Part shown: positions 46,094 to 57,259 of the stretch, piece after piece
How the letters are laid out: the number at the start of each line of letters is the position of its first letter
Numbering within the stretch: the stretch's first letter is position 1
Assembly (NCBI GenBank): GCA_003952965.2
Contig: CM025854.1
Location: forward strand, 26,407,615-26,471,614
Length of the DNA stretch: 64,000 bases
Direction of reading: 5' to 3'
Source of the DNA: Morella rubra
Taxonomy: Eukaryota; Streptophyta; Magnoliopsida; Fagales; Myricaceae
Position numbers and translations under genes: made by a program
Notes under the pieces: generated by a model
What the model saw: the letters and a program-made list of their open reading frames with translations, nothing else
Told to the model about the DNA's origin: nothing
Database searches by the model: none

Positions 46094-48532
46094 TAAAAAA
46101 AAAAAGTGGAAAATAAATATGAAAATCCCTTCCGTGACAATACAAGTGGAAGAAGAAAGAGATCAACCCAGGACTTGTATCGTTTTCTATCCATTTAAAT
46201 TTGCGGAATATTTTGTACATTCAACTGACTTTTAGACGTGTCGTGGTTAATCTCACGTCGGTTATAAAAGAAGTCGTTGGTTGTCACTACACTCACGCAT
46301 GATGATTCTAAAAAAAATGATTGCTTTGTTGTATTCTTTGAGGCTTTTTTGTGTCAACTACTCTTTTTTTCTTTTCTTTTTTTTTTCCCATTTCTTAAAA
46401 TCTGAACACATGCATGCAGTTTCAGCCTCTAATTCTTCGTCAAATTCTTGAAAAGAATTAAACTTTGACGAAGACGTCGACTTATATATTGACCTCTGTA
46501 TCGGATCATGTCATGCGATCACCGTCACCGTACGTCCAGCCTTGAGGCGACGTTGAATCGACAGGCTAACCATCCAAGCTTGTTTCCTCTCTCGTGAGGC
46601 GAGGGGATCAGATAGACGTGGGGGGCTACATAGATAAGTTTTGTAACGTCCGTTTTCAGAAAGTAACATAGCGTTCAACAAGACATTAATATCCCAATGA
46701 AAGCATAAGTGCTACGGAACAAATTGCTTAACAAACAGTACTCAGAACTCACGGGGAAAGGACAAACCAAGTCATAAAGAGCAAAGAACTAGCTAGCTAA
46801 ATCAATCCATCTAAAACTCTCACAAATCTGCAAGAAGAGTAAGATAATATTTATTAATATAAAAGCTTATTTCCCCTAAAACCTGTAGCTTCAACAAATA
46901 TATATATTTGTCCTTTAAATAAAAAAAGGCATGTCTAGCATTAGTTGATCTTATGCTATAAATCGCGTTTCGTCCATTGCAATACTTGACATCATCGACT
47001 GCTTTATTTTGACCGGTAATTAAGTAGTCTATTTCTCGAGACTCAAATTTTCTTCATCCCAACAATATCAGTTATCGTGACGGAGTATTTTTGTGGGTAT
47101 CTACTTAGTTTCAACATTGATGGAGGAATTATATATAATATTCAACCGTAAAGTTTTCAACCTTAGAATGGCAAGTTCCTCATACAATTTCATGCATGCA
47201 AATATAACAAAGTCCATCGACGTAATTCTACATGCACATACAATCATGTAAACTTTATTGAAGTATTCTTCGTAATATATAAAAGCATATTGTTATTTAT
47301 AACATGAATAAGATCAAATATTAGTCACTTTAATTAGGGAATTTTATCTTAAGATCTTCAAATTTAATTTGGAGTACAAAAAATTCGCCCCAATGATATA
47401 ACGAAAAAACGAGGAAGAAAGAAATTAGTGTTAGATTTACCATGTACAAAATGTGCAACAACAAAAACATAAAACCTTCGAGTGATAGGGATTATCCACA
47501 TCATAATGGTCTCTAGTTAAGAATTTTCCAAAAAATTAGTCTGGAGTCCTTGTGGAACATATTTCTCTACTTCAATTAGTATCCTTTTATTGATTTAACA
47601 TCAATGCATGAATTCAAGAAAATCTTTTGAGGGGCACATTAATACAAATTTTTAGTAGTGGTGTGAATGTTTGATGGTACTGTAATAATTAATATACCAA
47701 AGTTGTCAGTTTGGTACCAATTAGGTAATAATTGGAGAACAAAATATTTCTTTTCCCCAATTTTATTTTCCCTATATAGAGAATAAGCCTATAAAAATTG
47801 TAGAGGAAGAGATTTCTTCCTGGCGCAAAATTGATTTCATTATTATACAGTGAATTTGGTAACAAGAACTAGTACCAAACGCAAATATGGAAGGATATTT
47901 ATCAGTTTACTAGATAGGTCCACGATTAAAGCTGTATAAACAAATGGCACGGCAATTAATTATAATTAAGGTTCTATCAAAAAACACTAGATTCTTAGTG
48001 ATCTTATTTCTTCATTAAATAGCAAGCTTTTTAACTGTTTGAATACTGACACTCTGTCAAAATTAAGGAAAATTAATTATGCTATTTGTCATTATATTCT
48101 TCTGATCTGATCCCCCTCTCCCAGGAGTCGGGGTCGCGCCGGAGGGGTGGGGGAGAGGGGTAGACTTTGTTCAAGTCAGGGACACGTTCACGTACCGGTA
48201 CGGCCACAATTGACATCGATCGGCGGCCACAGAATTACGAATATTGGGATAGTTTATAAGTTGTATCGAGCGCTAGGTTGCAATCTCATGTTATGAGCAG
48301 CATCAGAAGTACCCAAATAGAGTAATTAATACAAGCAGATAAGAAGTTCTTATTTACTTAACTTATTTAGATGTTACAACTAAGCATAGACCGCTCACTC
48401 TCACATGCAAACCCAGATCCAGATACACATACGAGTTTCAACCAAAACAAAAACTAAACTCCTCTCTTCAGAGGGACGCGGACAGACACATACATACATA
48501 AACACCTAGCTACTCTTACACTCAAACTTGCT
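46094..48532. other. intergenic DNA and 3' flank of the 48.5-kb gene
   Basis: No protein-like frame is seen. There is an A-run where the tandem unit ends, a T-rich run near 46365-46390 and a G/C-rich low-complexity patch (about 48120-48160). The last few hundred bases are the presumed 3'UTR of the minus-strand gene that follows. Confidence 0.5.
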
Positions 48533-49312
48533 TCACGGTTTCGGACCTTCGTCGATCATGTCGTCGAAATTCCAAATATCATCTTCCCAAGGAACCTCTT
48601 CATCATCGAGCGGCGGAACAATCCACTCACCGCACACCGTCTCCAAGGTAGGATCGTAGCACAGCAGGCCTTCCAACCAGATATTGTCCAGATAATCAGT
48701 GTTGTCCTCATTAGTAGAAGCCCAACGTCCCATTTCATCCCACCCTATGAGGTCAATCTCTTCCTCTCCCTTCTCCGACACTCCACCCATCTGCTCATTC
48801 GCCTTTGCCCCAACGCTCTCGTCACCCACCTTTTCCTCTTCCGCCACTTCAACGAATGCCTCTCCGGTGGCTTCTTGTTGTTTCCCCTCCTCCTCAACCT
48901 TTTTTTCGGCTACTTCCCCAGCCACTTCAACGAAAGCCTCTGTGTTGGCTTCCTGTTGTTTCCCCTGCTCCTCAACCAGCTTCTTTTCGGCCACTTCCCT
49001 AGCCTCTTCAATGGCTTCAGGCTCTTTTCTCTCCTCCCCTTTCGCTTTCTCATGCATCACGACCACTTCGCTCATCTCTATCCCCGTAAACTTCTCACTC
49101 ACCATCAGCGCCTCTGTGTACCTCCTTTCGTTCTCCATTAGCATTTCTGTCACCCTTCTTCTCCTCTTCGCCCTACCCTTGGATCGGGCATTATTCTTTT
49201 TGAAGCCGCTCTTTCGGGTTCTTCGGGCTTTCGCGCTCATTCTCGCCATTCTCGAGCTTTCTTCTCGTCCACTGCCTTCAGCATACACAGAGCTCACCTT
49301 AGCGTATTTCAT
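48533..49312 (-). CDS. acidic, Lys/Glu-rich protein of unknown function
   Basis: A single exon of 259 residues. Residues 27-53 are a dense basic patch (KARRTRK...KGRAKRRRR), a probable nuclear localisation signal. Residues about 90-160 are Glu/Lys/Ala-rich and likely helical, with a near-perfect internal repeat of about 25 residues (VAEKK...EGKQQEA...EAFVEVA at 107-131 and 134-157). The C-terminal third is strongly acidic with spaced aromatic residues (WDEMGRWAS, DYLDNIWLEGLLCYD, PWEDDIWNFDDMID), like an activation domain. The frame opens further upstream, but the ATG at 49312 is chosen because a TATA box lies 91-98 bp before it and the upstream codons look like leader. I do not recognise the family. 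A nuclear, transcription-related role is inference from composition only. Confidence 0.75.
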   Translation of the reverse strand: MKYAKVSSVYAEGSGREESSRMARMSAKARRTRKSGFKKNNARSKGRAKRRRRVTEMLMENERRYTEALMVSEKFTGIEMSEVVVMHEKAKGEERKEPEAIEEAREVAEKKLVEEQGKQQEANTEAFVEVAGEVAEKKVEEEGKQQEATGEAFVEVAEEEKVGDESVGAKANEQMGGVSEKGEEEIDLIGWDEMGRWASTNEDNTDYLDNIWLEGLLCYDPTLETVCGEWIVPPLDDEEVPWEDDIWNFDDMIDEGPKP

Positions 49313-49402
49313 GGATGCGAGAGAGAGGGGAACACTGCATGAACTAAAGGAAGAGAGGCTGAGAGAGCTGGAGACTGAAGAGGCTGGGTAGGAGGGTGTG
49401 CT

Positions 49403-49410
49403 CTTATATA
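49403..49410 (-). promoter_or_regulatory. TATA box of the 48.5-kb gene
   Basis: The minus strand reads TATATAAG. The spacing places transcription start near 49375 and gives a leader of about 60 nt before the ATG at 49312. This argues against the longer frame that begins at 49525. Confidence 0.6.
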
Positions 49411-50001
49411 GAAACTTTGTCTGGCCTGGAAGGAGTGAGAAACTCCTAAAATTTTTCGCGTGAATATCTTTTCTGTCAATCAAGAAAAGACTCTGGGTTG
49501 TCAAGAAATATATATCTAGAAGCATGCGAGAAAACTTGACGATGTTTGTCCTAAAAATTATCGCGAGAAAAGCGGGACGTGAGCGTTTCTACTACTGTTT
49601 TATACGTGGCCATCCGCTACAGACACGTAGACAGTAGGCCGTTGAAAAATGGGCCCTACAGAACGACAGGTAGCACTAAAGTTGAAATTTCTTTGGAAGT
49701 CTTCCTAATTTCCTCGGCGGACCTCGGCCGATTTTGCATGTGCCTACCACGTACATTGTTGCCTATGTTTGCATTAGCAACCTTTCACTCCTTTTTCCTC
49801 TTTTTGGGCAGGAGACTCGAAATCTTCATTAATGGCTTGAAATATTGCCCTTTTACTCGAGCTGTGCCTTTTTAATTATAATTTCTTTTTGCCTCCTACG
49901 ATTTTTTATTATTTCCTGTTTATCCCAAATTGGTCAATAATTCAGAAAAAATCCATCTAATTGATATTCATCGTATAATATTCAAAAATAAAAAAAGCAC
50001 A

Positions 50002-50918
50002 GTTCAAAAACGCGATTTGCTATTTTGGGACATCTTTCACTTTTAATATATTTCTCCATCCAAGGGTAACGATTGAAAAAGGGACGCATTGGCGGTTTGT
50101 AGACATGACAATGTACTTCGATTGTTCAATCATTGCATAGTTATGCTTTCGACTACTGACTCTCATTGTCTACACCATTTTTAAATATTGACCGAGCAAA
50201 AAATACGGATCGGAGTTCTATAGATATTCTATCTCAAAAACACGTGTTAGCTATTTTGAAACATCTTCCACTTTAAATACATTTCTTCAAGCCATGGCTA
50301 ACGATTCGAAAAAGCGATGCATTGGCGGTTTGTAGACATGGCAACGTACTTTGAGTTCAATCATTATATAGTGATGTTTTCGGCTGCTGGACTCTCATTA
50401 TCTACATTTGTTTTTAGATATTCATGACCGAACAGAAAATACGGATCGGAGTTCTATAGATACTTTATCTCAAAAACTCGTGTTAGCTATTTTCATTTTT
50501 TCAAGCCACGGCTAACGATTCGAAAAAGCGATGCATTGGTGGTTTGTAGACATGGCAACATACTTTGAGTTCAATCATTATATAGTGATGCTTTCGGCTG
50601 CTAGAGTCTCATTGTCTACATTCATTTTAGATATTCATGATTGAATAGAAAACACGGATCGGAGTTCTATAGATACGCTATCTCAAAAACTCACGTTAGC
50701 TATTTTTGAACATCTTTCACTTTTAATACATTTATTCAAGTCGCGGCTAACACTCAGAAAAAAATGTCACATTGGCGGTTTGTAAACGTGGCAACATACT
50801 TTGATTGTTCAATCATATTACATAATGATTCTTTCGGTTACTGGACTGTTTACACTGGTATTGAAAATTGACCTAGCGAAAAACACGGATTGAGATTCTA
50901 AAGATAATCTATCTCAAA
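50002..50918. repeat. tandem array, four units of about 215-235 bp
   Basis: The word TCAAAAAC(N)CG/ACGTTAGC starts units at about 50002, 50233, 50469 and 50682, and the array ends near CTATCTCAAAC at about 50916. Each unit also has CATTGGCGGTTTGTAGACATGGC, TTCAATCAT and ACGGATCGGAGTTCTATAGAT in the same order. Units 2 and 3 are most alike; the outer ones are more diverged, as expected for an ageing array. No frame is kept through the units. Confidence 0.88.
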
Positions 50919-51844
50919 CAAAAGAAGTAAAATAAACAATAGGTGAATTAGCTAGGTTTGAAACGAATATCTGATCATCGGCAAGGAACTACTCTGGCCG
51001 ATAGAAGATGTTTAAAGCTCCACACTGGTCCACTTGCAACTTACACACAAGTAAATTCCATTATATTCTGATATTAAAAAAGAACACCCCATAAAATAAA
51101 GACTTTCAATTATGACAACAGAAAGAAAACAAAAATTTACATTTTATCTAGGGATAGTAATTCAAAATCTGCTTTTTGGAGACTCGATCTAACATGATCA
51201 CCCATTTCCTTTAATGGAAGAGCTTGCGGGAGAAAGATTTCACTTGAAGCAGGTGGAAATAATTATATCCCTTTTTGACGAAAAGGATACCCACTTATCC
51301 AAACTTAATTCCTCAACATCGATCGCGCAAACATAATATAAAAGAGTAAGTACTCTTGGTTAGCTTGAACATCGAAATTTACGAAGAATGTTATCGAGTA
51401 ACTAACTGATGTGTCGAAACAGAGATCATTGCCACTACCATCTCTTGAATTAGCTAGATCGATATTTTCCAAAACCCTCCTAGATAGTGTTAAAGAATAT
51501 AATTCAAATAATAAAATGTATCTCTTCCTATCAGTTTAAATTTTTGGGATAAGTGATAGACTTACATGGTATCAGAATCATGTTTTGAGTACAAGAGCTG
51601 ACTTCGCATTTCACTCTAATTTCAATTAAATATTACATGTGTTGGGCCGAGGATTAACACATGTTATCTAACTAATTCATGCAATGTGGAATGCGAATAG
51701 AACCCCTAGACATTTAGTTCACAAACAACCAGACTTAAAACCGAAATCCCAATTGCATTTAGAACCCACCTGAACCAACTTTCGATATCTATTATAAAGG
51801 CTATAAGTTATTCGAGAGTGTTATGCATCTAAATATTCAGCCGA

Positions 51845-52466
51845 CGCGTGAGCCCTCACGCGCCCGGTCGCTTGAGCCTCTTTTTTGGAGGAAACAACCT
51901 ACCTAGCCGCGTTTAGCACCTCTAGGCGACTACTTCATCCTTGGTCTGACACCACCTTGCCAGCACGTGGAGGCTCACGCGTGACGGTTTTACCCCCTGA
52001 TCGATCTGCGAGGTTTTTATGCCGTCCATGTTGCCTCCCCCTTTTTTGTGGATTGTTCCAACCATTTTCCTCTGGTGGGACTCCTAGTTGCTGCTATTTA
52101 CTGTTGCCCGAAGCTGTCTTTTCTCCTCCTCCCCTTATGCAGTCAGTCACTGCTTGAAGATTGTCCCAAAGGAATTGGATCATTGCTTTGAATGCCCTTC
52201 CTCCTGTGGAAGCCACCATCGCCATGTGCGGTGTTCTTGTTCTGTCCCGATTTGTTTGTGCCCGATCCATGCAGTTGGTTTGTTCTGTATCCCGGTCCTT
52301 GTGGTTGGTTTGTAGACCGCTTGTAGGTTCTAATTTATTGTAAGGCCTTTTGGTCCGTTTAGATTCTTCCTCTAACCTTTTTATTAATTTTATGCACCGT
52401 ACTATACTGGTTGTATGATTCTCGATTATTAATATAATACTTCTGTTGCTTACGGAAAAAAAAAAA
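51845..52466 (+). mobile_element. retroposon with poly(A) tail, probably a 5'-truncated LINE
   Basis: GC-richer DNA than its surroundings ends in TTAATATAATACTTCTGTTGCTTACGG followed by an A-run (about 52456-52466). This is typical of plant LINE 3' ends. The short frames inside match no ORF I know. The left limit is uncertain and no target-site duplication was found. Confidence 0.5.
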
Positions 52467-53823
52467 TGGCGAGCGAGGACAAGCTATAGACTATGAATGA
52501 AGCCCGCTGCGCTGCATGGTGTCAAGGTCAAGTCGGTGCACTGGGGGACTTGCTTCACAGGTATTATGCCACATAATAGAGGCCCATTCCGAGAAAGCAC
52601 TCTAGAAGCGTTTGCAACTGAGGATCCTTGTATTCAGTTGGGCCATAAAATTCCTACCCAATGGGCCTTGCTATTCCAAATTTTCAGGCCCAGTGAAGAG
52701 TTTTATAACAATTGTCCATTGGACACCGAAATCATGAGCTGAAAGGGCACACGATTGAGAAGAAGCCCGTGTGGCAGTGAGAATATCATCCTCGGGTATC
52801 GTTTTTGCCAAAATGAGTCTCATTCGATCGTGATAGATTGACCCATTACAAATCGCTTAGTACCTAGAATATTCTTTCCCATATTTATTTTCGTCTATGC
52901 ATTATGCTTTAAGGTGAAATTTCCCTCTTCTTTTTTAAGGAAAATACGGTAAAGCTTTATATAATCCGTCCAACCATGGAATCGACTGAAACGGTCCAAA
53001 AGAAAAGGCTTTTCGGTGCAATGATCCATTTGAGTTTCTGTCATTGTTGTTGACAAATTAGTGCATATAAGGTTTCTTGGATAACTGGTTAAGCACCCTT
53101 GCGAAGAAATAGACTAGCCAGCAGGCTATATTTGAACAAAATCGTTTGACTCTGGACGTTTTCCACAAGCATCCTAGCTGACAAGACTTTGGAGAATAAC
53201 ATTTTCCGTTGTAAATGGATTTACGCAATGCCTTTGAAGTTGACATCTCCTTTGAGATATCGTCACTCTCTAGAGCCGGACGAGGACACCAGGTAGTCAC
53301 GTTTATAACCTTTTTAGCTTTGCCAGATCAACGACTTGTAGTCGGAGATACCAATTCAGAAGAATATACCAACGACTGTGAAGTTATAACACATGTATGG
53401 GTGCCGTGTTGTTTTAGAGAAAGAAATAAATTGTATGATTTTTTGTATTTTTTTACTTGCGTATTGGGTTAGAAGTGTTTCTTTTCTTCTACTTTAGATG
53501 AGTGGTGGCGATGAGATTCCATTTAGATAATAGATAATATTCTTCAGCTAGCTTTTTCTTCGAAGGTTCTTCACAAAATTTCTGGCATCGAATTTCTTTC
53601 AGAGGATAAGTCATAAACCTACACTGATGGCAAATGATGAATCTCCACCTTTTTTTTTTTTTAAACTTCGACAGAAACCAATAAGTTTTTACACCAAACC
53701 CTTGGCTTTTCAGCGTAGGAGAAAAAAAAAAAAGTCCTGGCTTTTCATAATTTGAAAGAGCATTGACCTTGATTGTTCACTTACAGATTGTCTTTTCGGC
53801 TACATCAACTAGGTCGCTAAATT

Positions 53824-54495
53824 GTACAGCATAAACGTTTCGAAAAGTCTAGAGAGAGAAGTCCCCCTTCTCTCTAGACTCCCTCCACCCTTTTGTTTCA
53901 AACCCTCCCCTCCAGCGCACATCTTCTGGCCGGAGCTGTTTTAAATAAGGGTGTTTTGTTCTTTTTTCGTTTTGGGTCCTTGTTCCGATGAAGAGAGAAC
54001 ATCGACCACCTCGATAGGGCATTTGTCGGCGAGCATTCGCCACTTGGACGGCATCAGTGGCTCTAAATTTACGACATCACCCCTATTTGGTAGCAGGAGG
54101 GGCGCGTGGATTGACGCGCTCGATATTTTTGGGCTGCTGCCATCTCTTCCTCCTTTTTTGGTCGGAGATTTCCTATGTCTGCCCCTTTTCTGCAGTTGTT
54201 GGTGCGGGCGCTCCTCTGGGGAAGCGGGATCAAGGTTCATGGCCACCTCCTCCAAAGAGGAAAACCACTGACCACGGAGTGGATGTGTTGTGAGGCCCAT
54301 GTGGCCAGTTGTGTTGGGACCCATACGGTCCATAAGTATGTGACCTTTAATGCCTTTCGGTTTACGGCCCTTCGGCCCTATAGTGATCCTATATGCCCCA
54401 TTGAAACGTAACCGGTCCCGGTGGTCCTGTATTCAGCACTTTTATTTCGATCCATTATAAAATTAACTCCACTATTACTTAGAAAAAAAAAAAAA
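53824..54495 (+). mobile_element. 672-bp poly(A) retroposon with target-site duplication
   Basis: It is bounded by 17-bp direct repeats AACTAGGTYGCTAAATT (53807-53823 and 54496-54512, one mismatch) and ends in a run of A. Inside it is GC-rich, opening with a CT/GA-rich leader and ending TTAACTCCACTATTACTTAG before the tail. No reverse-transcriptase motifs are seen, so it is a short non-autonomous or internally deleted LINE-type copy. The frames inside on both strands are unlike known proteins. Confidence 0.75.
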
Positions 54496-55077
54496 AACTA
54501 GGTTGCTAAATTCCCAGATTGTCTTTTAGGCTGCCGCAATTGACAGCAACCAGGGCTCCTGATGATGTGCCAGACTATTGTAACATCAAACTGTGATAGG
54601 TGCAAGGGAACCCACGGATCTGCAGTAGGACAATAAATTACACCAATGCAAGGCAAGAACAAAATAAGAAACAGGACGAACATTAACAATTATCAGAACA
54701 CATTTACAGCGTAATCGACCAAAATTAAATCACCATCCGCCTCTATACAGAACATTTTCCACGGTGATCACCTAAAAAATCACAACACTCCCCACACTAG
54801 CCCATCTTATATTACAAAACAACCGGAACCGTCCAGCATATTCAAACCTTTCTCAACACAAGGTTTGCTGCCCTCTTTAATCTTCAACCAAGCTACTTAC
54901 AGACATATTAGCAATGAGATGATCACCAATAAACATGAAATATATATACACTACTAACAGAAGATCTTAATACTCTCCAAAAATAGGCAAAGTTCCCTCT
55001 TCTTGTTAAGACTGCTGTGTTTATGAATTCTGGTGGCATTTAGCTTCCTTCTATGTACACTTTCCCGTAACGGACTT

Positions 55078-56429
55078 CTACGCGACAGCAGGGATGCTGG
55101 AATTTTGGCGATCCCTGTTGAGGCAATCAAAACCTTCTACTCTAACTGCGGCGGGCTTAAGCCCAAACTTCACTCTGGTGCACCCTCCTTTGCGTGAAGA
55201 TGACGATGGTGATGAAACACCCGATGGAGATGGCATTGACAATGGCGAAAGGGTAATGAGTTTCTCATCTCCAAATCGGGCATCTTGGATCAAAGGGTTG
55301 GCTGACCTGCTTGGAGGAGACCCACAAAAAAATGGTGGTGATGAGCCAAACTGGTTTGGAGATTGTTCCGCCCCAAGACCCTCCTGAGGAAACCAAGTTA
55401 TAAGGCACCATCCAAAACCAGGTCAGTGCAAATGAAAAGCATGACAAATTACCCTTAATAGTGTAGCTAAAATAAGAAAAAATAGCAAATGAGTAGTGGC
55501 AAGGAAAAAAGCAAGAGGAAAACTGGTGGCAGCTTAAGACAAATCTTTGTATAGAGAAAAGAAAAAAGAAAAAAGAAAACATCACTTTAATCCAAACTAA
55601 AGCCTCATCCAAAAAAACATCTCTGAGAATAAAAGACTCGAGGGCACATAAAACTAAAACAGTATCCATATAGGACCTTGACCCCTTAAAAATTTGTCAG
55701 TCCATCCATACAGAACGTGGAAAGCTTATGAACAAATTCACAAATTCCTTTCACAAGCAATTTTCCTGAGAAAACTTCCACAATTACAGCAAGGCATTAA
55801 TCAAGCCAATTTTTTTCCACAACTTATTATGTGAAAACAATCAACTAAAATCACGTTTCCACCCATCAAAAATGCAACCATCAGCTCATATCAAGATCAT
55901 TGGTCATCCCAAAAACAATTGAGAGAGAAGAAACACGAGAGATCTAGCCCACCTCATCAACAAAGGTCGTGTCCATAATTTATGAATAAAGAAATAAGTT
56001 ACAAACAAACTAATCCGCTTCTTCATAGATTCAATCCTTATGGTCTCAACTTACAAACAGACTATATCAATGAAACAACTTTAAAAAGTCCCAACTTACC
56101 TTCATGAGTATGATATCCAAAAGCTCTGCTCCAGCCTTCGAATCACAGACCTCGGTTTGATGACTGTTACCCAAAACCAAAAACCTACGGAGTTAGAATC
56201 TCAAACACTAGTAATATCCAACACAACCATGAAACCACAAAGAAATGGTATGGTAAAAAAGTTACCTCATGTGCCATCGTAAGGGCCTCAAATGATTGTT
56301 AGCCAAAATCCCAACACGCCTAGGCTTTGGGCAAACAACCGGCCCCTTCAGATCAGAGATCGAGACGGAGCCCCTCATCTCTTCGCTGCCGACCACAAAG
56401 GCGTTCTGCTGAACATTGAAGTGATTCAT
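55078..56429 (-). CDS. plant-conserved protein of unknown function, At1g68490-like
   Basis: Three exons join in frame: 56429-56266, 56163-56100 and 55383-55078, encoding 177 residues. The protein starts MNHFNVQQNAF, has SVSISDLKGPVVCPKPRRVG, then RPLRWHMSHQ, CDSKAGAELLDIIL, SSPPFFCGSPPSRSANPLIQ and the end VEGFDCLNRDRQNSSIPAVA. This matches my memory of a small single-domain plant family (At1g68490/At1g13390), sometimes mislabelled as a SecA translocase subunit. I see no signal peptide, membrane segment or catalytic motif, and the Ser/Pro-rich middle looks disordered. The molecular role is unknown. The start is the first ATG after a leader with no competing frame. Confidence 0.85.
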
Positions 56430-57255
56430 CTTTCAAACAGATCCGGGTATCACAGCAAAACGCCTATTTAGCAATTATGACAAAAAAAAAGTCAAGACAA
56501 TTCTTCACACAAGATTCAAAACTCCGTAAAAGAACAAACTTTAATTAATTTCAATGGAAATATATTTGGTTATTACCAAAACTAGGAATAGAAAAATCGA
56601 CAGAATCAATATTTGCCGTTAGATGAGCTTTGAATCTTAACTTTTGCCAACGGAAACAACATGGCGGTGAAAAGCAAAAATTTTCATTTTCCTTTAGTTT
56701 TCTTTCTCGGTCTTCTCCCATCTCACAGCAAACAAAAGGGAAGCTACAAGATTTGCATACTCTTATAACAGATCTGAGATTTAGACCTCAACAACTGAAC
56801 TTTCCAGTCTCATGCGAAAACCAGACAAAATTCCAGTGAATTTAAAGCGTTTTCTCGACGGCGACTTTTTGAACAAATTTGCAGTGTGAAATCCAAGAGC
56901 AGATATTTCCGGTAAGCTGAACTCACATGAATCAATCAAATACTACCACAGATACAGAGGATAACATAAAACTCCAACAAGGAAATAAAAAACAGCTAAT
57001 ATTCCCACAGATCCGTTACAAAAACAGAAACTACAGTTTGTGAATAATTGTCCAAAAATATGAAATAAACTAAAAGCTCCAGATCTACGGAAAAAGACCA
57101 ACTCTATCTATTTGCAGCAAACGGAAAAAAAGAAAAAGAAAAGCAAAGAGAGAGATAGAGTACCCGAGGGGAATCCTCCGAGAAGAAGAAAGCAGAGAAG
57201 GTCGGAGCCACGAGGGAGGAAAAAGACGGAAAGGCGCTGAGCTTAATTTATAGGG
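56430..57255 (-). promoter_or_regulatory. 5'UTR intron, leader exon and TATA box of the 177-aa gene
   Basis: The minus strand has a TATA box (CTATAAATTA, 57244-57253). Next comes a short GA-rich leader, then a plausible donor CTCGG|GTACTC near 57165. The coding exon begins about 700 bp downstream. A leader intron is therefore likely, though the acceptor near 56440 is not sharp. The frame at 56630-56839 on the plus strand is not protein-like. Confidence 0.4.
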
Positions 57256-57259
57256 AAGG

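Noticed and set aside
49313-49525. N-terminal extension of the acidic protein by 71 residues
   Set aside because: The TATA box at 49403-49410 lies inside it, so translation most likely starts at 49312.
50002-50918. CRISPR-like regular repeats
   Set aside because: Units are about 230 bp, diverged, without short unique spacers, and the window is from a plant nucleus.
53941-54333. 130-residue minus-strand frame
   Set aside because: It lies antisense within a poly(A) retroposon and has no known domain.
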